From contig CAMYKJ010000108.1 of assembly GCA_947258945.1 (NCBI GenBank), positions 1 to 7,838 of the forward strand: a stretch of 7,838 bases of DNA, read 5' to 3'. The position numbers and the translations under genes are program-made. Positions 1-5,864 of the stretch are shown here, piece after piece. The number at the start of each line of letters is the position of its first letter. The first letter of the stretch is position 1. The notes beneath the pieces are model-generated. The model saw nothing but the letters and a program-made list of their open reading frames with translations, was not told where the DNA came from and made no database searches. The DNA comes from an uncultured Ectothiorhodospiraceae bacterium (GTDB lineage: Bacteria > Pseudomonadota > Gammaproteobacteria > UBA9214).

Positions 1-248
1 CCTGGGAGGCGGAGAAGCAGCATCGGGAACTGCTGGGGCGCATGCAGGATGCCGCGAAGAAATGGTTCAGGTTTCTGATCGCCCATATCGAAGGCGAATT
101 CGTGGACTATCATGTTTGCCAGATCTGCGGGTCCACGCTGGTCGAGCGCCCCGCCGGGCACTGTCCCGTCTGTGGCCAGCCGGCCAGCCACTATCAGCTG
201 ATCCCCTATGTCGCCGCCGAACGGGCGGAACCTGAAGAGGAATACTAG
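1..248 (+). CDS. Rubrerythrin-like protein, C-terminal part (5' end cut by window)
   Basis: The reading frame is open from base 3 to the TAG at 246-248, so this is the tail of a longer gene; the ATG at 42 is probably internal. The first visible residues include an E-K-Q-H stretch fitting the ExxH di-iron motif of ferritin-like helical bundles. After a short helix come two CxxC pairs (codons at 117 and 126, then 162 and 171) in the spacing of a rubredoxin-type FeS4 knuckle (CQICG then CPVCG), followed by a typical closing segment ending in an acidic tail. Known role of the family: non-haem di-iron peroxidases that reduce hydrogen peroxide in the cytoplasm, taking electrons through the rubredoxin domain. 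The domain call is firm; the exact subfamily is not, because the di-iron domain is mostly outside the window. Confidence 0.8.
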   Translation, partial: WEAEKQHRELLGRMQDAAKKWFRFLIAHIEGEFVDYHVCQICGSTLVERPAGHCPVCGQPASHYQLIPYVAAERAEPEEEY

Positions 249-285
249 CTCAGCAGCCGGTTCTTTCCATCCCGGCGTTCATCGG

Positions 286-311
286 CCCGGGCACGCCCGG
301 GTTCGTCCCGG
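286..311 (+). terminator. GC-rich hairpin(s), possible terminator of the rubrerythrin-like gene
   Basis: CCCGGG (286-291) and CCCGGG (296-301) can form a 6-bp stem with a CACG loop, 37 bases after the stop codon. The right arm can instead pair onward: CCGGG (297-301) with CCCGG (307-311), with a TTCGT loop, so the two stems exclude each other. A run of five T lies at 322-326, not directly after either stem. This resembles an imperfect terminator; the lack of an adjacent T tract lowers confidence. Confidence 0.4.
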
Positions 312-339
312 AAAAGGTCCCTTTTTCAAGGCATCGCGA

Positions 340-452
340 TACCTGTCTCCCCTGACCCGGACTATACTGGGCGTTAACAGGGAAAATCACGACGCATAAC
401 CCGGGGCAGCCTGTAGCCTGCCTCTAATCCTGTCCATTACAAGGAGATAACA
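340..452 (+). promoter_or_regulatory. Putative leader and weak promoter of the small-gene operon
   Basis: The 204-base gap 249-452 holds no gene. TATACT at 363-368 is a 5/6 match to a sigma-70 -10 box, but no convincing -35 box lies 16-18 bases upstream, so the promoter is tentative. A strong Shine-Dalgarno, AAGGAG at 441-446, sits 6 bases before the ATG at 453 and fixes the start of the next gene. If 363-368 is the -10 box, the leader would be about 75-80 bases. Confidence 0.25.
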
Positions 453-650
453 ATGAAACTTGTATACGATGTCATCGAAGATGCCTATGACGATACCACC
501 CACATCAGGACCATGACCGAACAGGCGCAGACGCCGTCCGGGGGCTGGCTGATCAGGACTACATTATATTCGCCGCACCATATCAGCATGAATGTCACCC
601 ACCTTTGCAAGAAGAAAAAGAAGAAGAAAATGTACGACGCATTGCGCTAG
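453..650 (+). CDS. Small orphan protein (65 aa) with a seven-lysine run
   Basis: I do not recognise this family. The start is well supported by AAGGAG with a 6-base spacer. The first half is acidic (DVIEDAYDD at residues 6-14); the middle has alternating hydrophobic and polar residues around GWLIRTTLYS (31-40). Near the end a single cysteine (C52) is followed by seven lysines (53-59) encoded by mixed AAG/AAA codons, then MYDALR. There is no signal peptide or membrane segment. The lysine run could bind nucleic acid, ribosomes or acidic surfaces, but that is inference. Only 27 bases separate it from the next gene, which also has a strong ribosome binding site, so co-transcription is likely. That it is a real gene rests on the ribosome binding site and operon position. 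Confidence 0.65.
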   Translation: MKLVYDVIEDAYDDTTHIRTMTEQAQTPSGGWLIRTTLYSPHHISMNVTHLCKKKKKKKMYDALR

Positions 651-677
651 GGATCACGAAACCAGGAGGCAACAACC

Positions 678-1178
678 ATGCAGCCAGGTACCCGCCTGTT
701 GTTTACCTGTGTGCTGTTCGCGGCATGCTTGCCTGTGACTGCCTGGAGCCACGGCAGTTATGTTTACTCTACCGACTGGGATTACCATCCTGACGCAGGA
801 CCTGCGGGTGGCCATCAGGATTCGGGCTCACTGCGCCTGCAAACGGGGGTGACCCGGGCCGGTTATTTCGTCCGCGCCTACCTCAATGGGTTACGCGCCG
901 GGGACGTCGAGGTATTCCCCTGGCGTAACCGCCTGGTCGTGCAAATCGCCCGGGGTGGCCGGCAGGAAGAATATGACCGCGGGGCCGGCGGTGTCTCACG
1001 CTGGAAGATGCGTTTACGCAAGCAGCTGCGGCTCCCCTTCGACGCCGACTGGCGCCGCATGACGAAGAGCACAAACAACGGCATTATAGAAATCCGTATA
1101 CCGAAGAGAAGTCGCCACAGGCCGGTCAATCGGCCACTCCCGTTGAAATACCGGGGGCGAAATTATGGTACAAGGTAA
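678..1178 (+). CDS. Exported protein with Hsp20/alpha-crystallin-like domain
   Basis: The protein has 166 residues; AGGAGG at 664-669 with an 8-base spacer supports the ATG. Residues 1-24 look like a Sec signal peptide: basic start, hydrophobic core LLFTCVLFAACLPV, and a likely cleavage after AWS. After a polar Gly/His/Asp-rich linker (25-50), residues about 52-143 follow an alpha-crystallin domain: GYFVRAYLNGL (62-72), then V-x-V and R-L-V-V-Q-I strands, a basic R-x-LRLPFDAD segment (114-124), and NGIIEIRIPK (134-143), close to the NGxLxIxIPK closing strand of small heat-shock proteins. A basic tail has an LPL triplet (154-156) that could serve as the IxI-type motif used in oligomer contacts. 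Most small heat-shock proteins are cytoplasmic, so an exported version suggests a chaperone-like or structural role in the periplasm. The fold call is from pattern only and similarity is weak; an uncharacterised secreted beta-sandwich is the alternative. Confidence 0.65.
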   Translation: MQPGTRLLFTCVLFAACLPVTAWSHGSYVYSTDWDYHPDAGPAGGHQDSGSLRLQTGVTRAGYFVRAYLNGLRAGDVEVFPWRNRLVVQIARGGRQEEYDRGAGGVSRWKMRLRKQLRLPFDADWRRMTKSTNNGIIEIRIPKRSRHRPVNRPLPLKYRGRNYGTR

Positions 1179-1209
1179 TCTGGCACTCATATGGAAACAG
1201 GAGCCCTTT

Positions 1210-1413
1210 ATGGCAAAAATACGATTTCAAATCGCCCCGGATATCGAGTTCAAGCTGGATCTGGAGGTAGAAGGCATCAACATGGAAAGTCGCGATTATG
1301 ACGTCCAGCAACACAAGGCGGAGGTTTACCAGGAGTTTGAAAGACGCCTGAAGACTGCATTTCCCGAGGGCATCAAGATCGACAGCTTTGAATTCGGCTT
1401 AAGTCACGAATAA
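1210..1413 (+). CDS. Small orphan protein (67 aa), third gene of the small-gene operon
   Basis: The family is not recognised. The frame is open from an ATG at 1165, but AGGAG at 1199-1203 lies 6 bases before the ATG at 1210, and the earlier ATG would overlap the preceding gene by 14 bases, so 1210 is chosen (MAKIRFQIAP...). Residues 3-20 alternate hydrophobic and polar residues like beta strands (IRFQI, IEFKLDLEV). Residues 33-50 look like an amphipathic helix (QHKAEVYQEFERRLKTAF), and the end (IKIDSFEFGL) could be another strand. There is no signal peptide, cysteine or membrane segment, so the product should be a soluble cytoplasmic alpha/beta mini-domain. It starts 31 bases after the exported Hsp20-like gene and is followed by a long hairpin, which suggests it is the last gene of the operon. 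Confidence 0.65.
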   Translation: MAKIRFQIAPDIEFKLDLEVEGINMESRDYDVQQHKAEVYQEFERRLKTAFPEGIKIDSFEFGLSHE

Positions 1414-1435
1414 GCATGGCTAAACGAAGCTTCCT

Positions 1436-1485
1436 GGGCTCAGCGCACGATTTTCCTGATGTCAGGGAAGTCGTGCGCTGAGGCC
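1436..1485 (+). terminator. Long near-perfect hairpin after the small-gene operon
   Basis: Arms 1439-1459 and 1462-1482 pair over 21 positions: the outer 12 bp (CTCAGCGCACGA / TCGTGCGCTGAG) are perfect, and the inner 9 pair with two G-U wobbles; the two central bases and the innermost A-T make a 4-base loop. The stem extends outward past one G-G mismatch to two more G-C pairs (1436-1437 with 1484-1485). It begins about 23 bases after the stop codon. No T tract follows, so it may not be a classical intrinsic terminator; it could protect the 3' end of the message, act with Rho, or be a palindromic mobile repeat. The hairpin is certain, its role is not. Confidence 0.55.
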
Positions 1486-1561
1486 GTTCACACGCTCGAT
1501 CGGGCCCCAGGGACAGAAGTGGTCTGTACAGGCTGCACGCGGCAGCGGCGAATGGCGCCAT

Positions 1562-1582
1562 AAAATCATGCATGCTGATTTT
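1562..1582 (+). promoter_or_regulatory. Operator-like AT-rich dyad upstream of the methyltransferase-like gene
   Basis: AAAATCA (1562-1568) and TGATTTT (1576-1582) are perfect inverted arms around a 7-base TGCATGC spacer, ending 18 bases before the ATG at 1601. It stands out as AT-rich in a GC-rich region. TTGACA (1581-1586) overlaps its right arm and AATCAT (1604-1609) lies 17 bases further on. These could be -35 and -10 boxes, but then transcription would start inside the annotated gene. The rest of the gap 1486-1600 shows nothing else clear. Confidence 0.35.
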
Positions 1583-1600
1583 GACATCGCGGCAGCCTGA

Positions 1601-2329
1601 ATGAATCATGCAGGCAAAAGACCGCCCGGCGACCGCGATGACGCCCTGCCATTCAGGCCCGTGCCCCGCCTTGCCCTGATACTCTCTGCGGCGATTGGCA
1701 GCACGGCGCTGCTTGCCTTTACCGTCTTTCTTTTTACAGGCCCCTGGCACCCACTGGTTTTCTTCCAGGATACCGGCGCCGTCCTGGTCTTCGACGCGTG
1801 TCTTTCGGCGGCATTCTTCGCCCAGCACAGCGGCATGGTCCGCAATTCGTTCAAGGCATGGTTTGGCCGGCTGGCCCCGGAGTACTATCACGGTGCCATC
1901 TTCTCGATCGCCTCCGGCATCTGTCTCTATGGCGTCATATTACTCTGGCAGGTTTCGGCACAGCCAGTGCTGGTCGCAGGCGAGGCATTGCGGTTCGGCC
2001 TGCGTGCGTTATTCCTGGCTGCGCTCGGCGGTATTGTCTGGAGTAACCTGGCCCTGCGTTCATTCGACAGCTTCGGTTTGCGGGCAATCAGACGCCATCT
2101 CCGCGGCAAATCACCACCAGCGGTCGCCTTCATGGAGCGCGGCCCGTATCGATGGGTCAGACATCCCCAGTACTTCTGCGTCCTGGTGATGATCTGGTCT
2201 TACCCCGACCTCACCGCAGATCGCCTGTTATTCAACGTGCTGTGGAGTGCCTACAGGGAATACCAGTCGCGCGTGCCCATGCTCATCCCGTTTCTGGCAA
2301 GAACGGGGGCAAGCGGACACCCTGGATAA
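1601..2329 (+). CDS. Membrane methyltransferase-like protein (MddA/NnrU/ICMT-type), apparently internally shortened
   Basis: This 242-residue membrane protein has hydrophobic segments near residues 24-46, 58-76, 98-118, 133-152 and 191-203. The FDSFGLRAIRRHLRG segment (155-169), GPYRWVRHPQYF (181-192) and PDLTADRLLFNVLW (202-215) match methanethiol S-methyltransferase (MddA)-like members of the isoprenylcysteine carboxyl methyltransferase superfamily, integral membrane enzymes using S-adenosylmethionine; RHPxY is the conserved motif. In relatives I know, about 20 residues with a last hydrophobic stretch and an EERDL-type motif lie between LLFNxLWTA and YRxYxxRVPMLIP. Here these are joined directly (A217 to Y218), so part of the usual cofactor-binding region seems missing and activity is doubtful. 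There is no clear ribosome binding site before the ATG at 1601, and a GTG at 1661 (V21) is a possible alternative start. Substrate unknown; DMS formation from methanethiol is only a family-based possibility. Confidence 0.65.
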   Translation: MNHAGKRPPGDRDDALPFRPVPRLALILSAAIGSTALLAFTVFLFTGPWHPLVFFQDTGAVLVFDACLSAAFFAQHSGMVRNSFKAWFGRLAPEYYHGAIFSIASGICLYGVILLWQVSAQPVLVAGEALRFGLRALFLAALGGIVWSNLALRSFDSFGLRAIRRHLRGKSPPAVAFMERGPYRWVRHPQYFCVLVMIWSYPDLTADRLLFNVLWSAYREYQSRVPMLIPFLARTGASGHPG

Positions 2330-2406
2330 ACGGCATCAGTACCCTGCTGTGCCGATGTGTCAAACCATGGCGCCCTGTACAGGAAAAGAAGCCAAACAAC
2401 TCTTTT

Positions 2407-2436
2407 TTACCTATTTAGCAAAACTTCAGGTACAAT
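2407..2436 (+). promoter_or_regulatory. Putative sigma-70 promoter for rhlE
   Basis: TTTACC (2407-2412; 4/6 to TTGACA) and TACAAT (2431-2436; 5/6 to TATAAT) are spaced 18 bases apart in the most AT-rich part of the 255-base gap 2330-2584. Transcription would start near 2443, giving a leader of about 140 bases, unusually long for an ordinary gene but common for cold-induced RNA helicases. Confidence 0.45.
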
Positions 2437-2452
2437 CCCCCGCACAAATTCC

Positions 2453-2472
2453 GGTGCACTTCGGTCTGCACC
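2453..2472 (+). promoter_or_regulatory. Hairpin near the 5' end of the predicted rhlE leader
   Basis: GGTGCA (2453-2458) and TGCACC (2467-2472) are perfect arms enclosing CTTCGGTC, which contains C-UUCG-G, a very stable tetraloop. It would lie about 10 bases into the transcript predicted from the promoter at 2407-2436 and could stabilise the 5' end or take part in temperature-dependent folding. No known riboswitch was recognised in the leader. Confidence 0.35.
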
Positions 2473-2584
2473 CGTTTACAACGCGGTAATCCTTCCCGGT
2501 TCACCTCGTAACACAAGCAAGTTTCCGCCTGGACCGTCCCAAACTGTTTGTATTGGGCAGGCCGATCCCTGGAGAACATCAAGC

Positions 2585-3946
2585 ATGTCATTTGAATCAC
2601 TCGGCCTCAGGGCCGAATTACTCCGCGCTGTCGCCGAACAAGGCTATAGCGAACCCACCCCGATACAGCGCCAGGCCATTCCGCCGATTCTCGAAGGACG
2701 CGACATCATGGGTGGCGCACAGACGGGCACAGGCAAGACCGCCGGTTTTACCCTGCCGTTACTGCAAAGACTGGTGGCGACTGCCAAGCCGGGAACAGGT
2801 CGTCGCCCGATCCGCGCCCTGGTGCTCACGCCGACCCGCGAGCTGGCCGCGCAGGTGAGCGAAAGCGTCGTTACCTATGGCAGGCACCTGCCGCTGACAT
2901 CCACCGTGGTATTTGGCGGCGTGAGCATCAACCCGCAAAAAACCCGGTTGATCAAGGGCGTCGATATCCTGGTCGCAACCCCGGGCCGGCTACTGGACCT
3001 CGTGGGCCAGCGATCGGTCGACCTGTCGAAGGTGGATATCCTGGTGCTCGATGAAGCCGACCGTATGCTGGACATGGGTTTCATTCACGACATTCGCAAG
3101 GTGCTCGCCCTGCTACCCGACCACAAACAGACATTATTGTTCTCGGCCACCTTCTCGAAAGAGATCAAACAGCTGGCCAACAAGCTGCTCAGGTCGCCCA
3201 CCCTGGTTGAAGTCGAACGCCACAACACCGCCGCGGAAAGCGTCACGCAGGTGATACACCCGGTCGACAAAATTCGCAAACGCGAGCTGCTGTCCTTCCT
3301 GATCGGTTCGAACGACTGGCAGCAGGTACTGGTATTCACACGCACCAAGCACGGCGCCAACCGGCTGGCCGAACAGCTCGGCAAGGATGGCATCACCGCG
3401 GCTGCCATTCACAGCAACAAGAGCCAGGGTGCGCGCACCCGGGCATTGGCTGATTTCAAAGCCGGGAAAATTCGGGTGCTGGTCGGTACGGATATTGCCG
3501 CACGTGGACTGGACATCGATCAGTTACCGCACGTGGTCAACTTCGAATTACCCCATGTGCCGGAAGATTACATCCATCGCATCGGCCGTACCGGCCGTGC
3601 CGGCAACGAAGGTGAGGCCATGTCACTGGTGTGCGTCGATGAACTGAAGTTGCTGAGAGACATCGAGCGCCTGCTGAAACGCGACATCCCCAGGGACGTC
3701 GTCGACGGCTATGCCCCCGATCCGTCTATTCGGGCCGAACCGATCCAGAACGGCCGTGGCCGCCAGCAGCAGGGCGGCCGCAACCAGCCTGGCGGTCGCG
3801 GCAGCAAGAAACCGGGCGGGAAACAGGCAGCCGGCAAGTCCAATGGACGCTGGAACGGCAACAAGGCTTCCGGCAAGGGCCGGCCTGGCAACCCGCCGGG
3901 TAATCCCCGCAACCGCACACGCCGCGGCACGCGCACGGCCGCCTAG
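2585..3946 (+). CDS. rhlE: DEAD-box ATP-dependent RNA helicase RhlE
   Basis: The protein has 453 residues. It unwinds or remodels RNA with ATP in the cytoplasm; RhlE proteins are linked to ribosome assembly, RNA decay and cold growth. All core motifs are present in order: aromatic F3 plus the Q motif (PTPIQ, 24-28), Walker A AQTGTGKT (45-52), PTREL (83-87), TPGR (132-135), DEAD (156-159), SAT (187-189), ARGLD (306-310) and HRIGRTGR (331-338). The MSFESLGL start is typical of RhlE. The frame is open back to 2357, but the upstream residues are not helicase-like; GGAG at 2571-2574 lies 10 bases before the ATG at 2585, which is therefore preferred. From about residue 383 there is a low-complexity basic Gly/Arg/Lys/Asn/Pro tail, usual for RhlE and thought to bind RNA. 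It is probably transcribed from its own promoter with a long leader; ybiT follows after 117 bases. Confidence 0.95.
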   Translation: MSFESLGLRAELLRAVAEQGYSEPTPIQRQAIPPILEGRDIMGGAQTGTGKTAGFTLPLLQRLVATAKPGTGRRPIRALVLTPTRELAAQVSESVVTYGRHLPLTSTVVFGGVSINPQKTRLIKGVDILVATPGRLLDLVGQRSVDLSKVDILVLDEADRMLDMGFIHDIRKVLALLPDHKQTLLFSATFSKEIKQLANKLLRSPTLVEVERHNTAAESVTQVIHPVDKIRKRELLSFLIGSNDWQQVLVFTRTKHGANRLAEQLGKDGITAAAIHSNKSQGARTRALADFKAGKIRVLVGTDIAARGLDIDQLPHVVNFELPHVPEDYIHRIGRTGRAGNEGEAMSLVCVDELKLLRDIERLLKRDIPRDVVDGYAPDPSIRAEPIQNGRGRQQQGGRNQPGGRGSKKPGGKQAAGKSNGRWNGNKASGKGRPGNPPGNPRNRTRRGTRTAA

Positions 3947-3985
3947 GGAGCCATGTGTAGAAGCACCATTAATAAAAAAACCAGC

Positions 3986-4013
3986 CGTCATTCCCGCGCA
4001 GGCGGGAATCCAG
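3986..4013. repeat. dRS3-like intergenic palindrome (ATTCCC-N8-GGGAAT)
   Basis: ATTCCC (3990-3995), 8 bases, then GGGAAT (4004-4009) form an 8-bp stem (ATTCCCGC / GCGGGAAT) with a GCAG loop, flanked by GTC on the left and CCAG on the right. This matches the consensus of the neisserial dRS3 repeat, and closely similar palindromes are scattered between genes in many proteobacteria. It sits in the 117-base rhlE-ybiT gap. Read on the - strand, a run of seven T (from the A run at 3974-3980) follows about 9 bases after the stem, so it might also stop - strand transcription; for + strand genes there is no T tract. Confidence 0.7.
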
Positions 4014-4063
4014 CCCTAAATAGTGCACAGATGCCCGTAACCAACACAACTCCGGAATAAACC

Positions 4064-5674
4064 ATGCTATCCACCGCAAACATCACCATGCAATTCGGCG
4101 CCAAACCGCTGTTCGAGAACGTCTCCGTCAAGTTCGGCGAGGGCAATCGCTATGGCCTGATCGGCGCCAATGGCTGCGGCAAATCCACCTTCATGAAGAT
4201 ACTGGCCGGCGATCTCTCGCCCTCTTCCGGCAATGTATCGAAGGACCCGCACGAGCGCATCGGCAAACTCAGGCAGGACCAGTTTGCCTACGAGGAATGC
4301 GCGGTCATCGATACGGTCATCATGGGTCACGAGGAGTTGTGGGCAGTCAAGTCAGAGCGCGATGCGATTTATGCCAACCCGGAGATGACCGAGGCAGACG
4401 GCATTCGTGCCGCCGAGCTGGAGGCCGAGTTTGCCGAGATGGATGGCTATACCGCCGAGGCCCGCGCCGGCGAACTGTTACTGGGAGTGGGAATCCCGAT
4501 CGAGCAGCACAGCGGCCCGATGAGCGAAGTCGCACCGGGCTGGAAGTTGCGCGTATTGCTGGCACAGGCACTGTTCTCGGACCCGGACATCATGCTGCTG
4601 GACGAGCCCACCAATAACCTCGACATCAACGCGATTCGCTGGCTGGAGGGTGTGCTGAACGAACGCAACTGCACCATGATCATCATTTCGCATGACCGTC
4701 ACTTTCTCAACAGCGTCTGCACCCACATGGCCGACCTGGACTACGGTGAAATACGCGTCTATCCCGGCTCATATGACGAATACATGATCGCTTCGACCAG
4801 GGTGAGCGAACGCCTGCAGACCGAGAACGCGAAGAAGTCCGCACAGATCGCCGAACTCAAGGCCTTCGTCAGCCGCTTCTCCGCCAATGCATCGAAGTCC
4901 AAACAGGCCACCTCGCGCGCCCGGCAAATCGATAAAATCCAGCTGGAAGAAGTGAAACCCTCCAGCCGGAAAAGCCCGTTCATCCGTTTTGAACAGGACA
5001 AAAAGCTGCACCGCCTCGCACTGACAGTCAAAGGCCTGGCCAAATCCTTCGATGAAGAACTGTTCAGCGGTTTCGGCCTGCGCGTAGAGGCTGGCGAGCG
5101 CATTGCCGTGATCGGCCCGAACGGCATCGGCAAGACCACCCTGCTGAAATGCCTGATCGGCGATCTGGAACCCACTGCCGGCAGTGTCAAATGGGCGGAA
5201 AATGCGTCAACCGGATACTACGCCCAGGACCATGCCGCGGATTTCAAGGAAGACAAACCCCTGTTTGACTGGATGGAACAGTGGGGCAAGAAAGACGACG
5301 ACGAACAGGCCATCCGCGGCACACTGGGAAGACTGCTGTTCTCGAATGACGACATCAACAAGACCGTCAGCGTGATCTCCGGCGGCGAACAGGGCCGCAT
5401 GCTGTTCGGTAAATTAATGCTGCAGCGCAATAACATCCTGTTGATGGACGAACCTACCAATCACCTGGACATGGAATCCATTGAATCACTGAACCTGGCC
5501 CTGGAAAATTACCCGGGCACGCTGATCTTCGTCAGCCACGACCGTGAATTCGTATCTTCGCTGGCGACACGCATTCTCGAACTGACGCCCGCAGGTATCG
5601 TTGATTTTCACGGCACTTATGAGGATTACCTGCGCAGCCAGGACATCGAGCAACGCAAGGCCAGGGCCTCGTAA
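4064..5674 (+). CDS. ybiT: ABC-F family ATPase YbiT
   Basis: The protein has 536 residues; E. coli YbiT is similar in length (about 530) and in sequence throughout (for example MQFGxKPLFEN and [15 protein letters not shown]). There are two ABC domains and no membrane segment. First domain: Walker [10 protein letters not shown] (34-42), a signature region of the SEVAPGWK type instead of a plain LSGG, and Walker B LLDEPTNN with D180/E181. A charged linker follows (about residues 240-325, with [19 protein letters not shown]), fitting the P-site tRNA-interaction motif. Second domain: Walker [10 protein letters not shown] (351-359), signature SGGEQ, and Walker B MDEPTNH with D462/E463. ABC-F proteins bind the ribosomal E site and ease stalled or difficult translation; the task of YbiT is less well defined than that of EttA. 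The start is supported by homology and a weak GGAA at 4054-4057; no clear promoter is seen. Confidence 0.95.
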   Translation: MLSTANITMQFGAKPLFENVSVKFGEGNRYGLIGANGCGKSTFMKILAGDLSPSSGNVSKDPHERIGKLRQDQFAYEECAVIDTVIMGHEELWAVKSERDAIYANPEMTEADGIRAAELEAEFAEMDGYTAEARAGELLLGVGIPIEQHSGPMSEVAPGWKLRVLLAQALFSDPDIMLLDEPTNNLDINAIRWLEGVLNERNCTMIIISHDRHFLNSVCTHMADLDYGEIRVYPGSYDEYMIASTRVSERLQTENAKKSAQIAELKAFVSRFSANASKSKQATSRARQIDKIQLEEVKPSSRKSPFIRFEQDKKLHRLALTVKGLAKSFDEELFSGFGLRVEAGERIAVIGPNGIGKTTLLKCLIGDLEPTAGSVKWAENASTGYYAQDHAADFKEDKPLFDWMEQWGKKDDDEQAIRGTLGRLLFSNDDINKTVSVISGGEQGRMLFGKLMLQRNNILLMDEPTNHLDMESIESLNLALENYPGTLIFVSHDREFVSSLATRILELTPAGIVDFHGTYEDYLRSQDIEQRKARAS

Positions 5675-5864
5675 TTACCCGTACCGAATCGAACGGGCCT
5701 GAATACGGCTCGGTCCTCCGGCCAGTGTTGCTTCTTCAGCCTGTCAGGCAGGTCCGGCCCGCGGGCGTTTACGTTGCGACATTCTTTCGCGGTCCGGGTG
5801 GTACTTAAGCACCAGAGCCACAACAACAGACTTTCACCTGCTGCCGGGTTGCGTTAACGTTGAC
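5675..5864 (+). other. Intergenic region with an imperfect direct repeat
   Basis: No gene is supported in this 190-base gap. An imperfect direct repeat is present: GCGTTTACGTTG (5765-5776) and GCGTTAACGTTG (5851-5862) match at 11 of 12 positions, and both are followed by ACAT (after two extra bases in the first copy). The second copy abuts the start codon of the next gene. No strong terminator with a T tract after ybiT and no clear ribosome binding site before 5865 could be found. Confidence 0.3.

Noticed and set aside
208..399. 63-codon + strand frame after the rubrerythrin-like gene
   Set aside because: It overlaps the rubrerythrin end, runs through the GC hairpin and has no family-like or gene-like composition.
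605..793. Programmed -1 frameshift in the poly-lysine tract
   Set aside because: The in-frame heptamer is G AAA AAG, not the efficient A AAA AAG, and the -1 product is not protein-like and overlaps the next gene.
1373..1891. 172-codon open frame on the - strand
   Set aside because: It lies antisense across the long hairpin and the methyltransferase-like gene, its translation looks like no family, and it is rich in Arg and Cys as expected of a shadow frame.
2357..2584. N-terminal extension of RhlE
   Set aside because: The frame is open but the extra 76 residues are not helicase-like, the predicted promoter lies inside it, and the usual RhlE start MSFESLGL is at 2585.
5626..5826. 66-codon - strand frame covering the gap after ybiT
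   Set aside because: It overlaps the end of ybiT, has no convincing ribosome binding site and its composition looks random.
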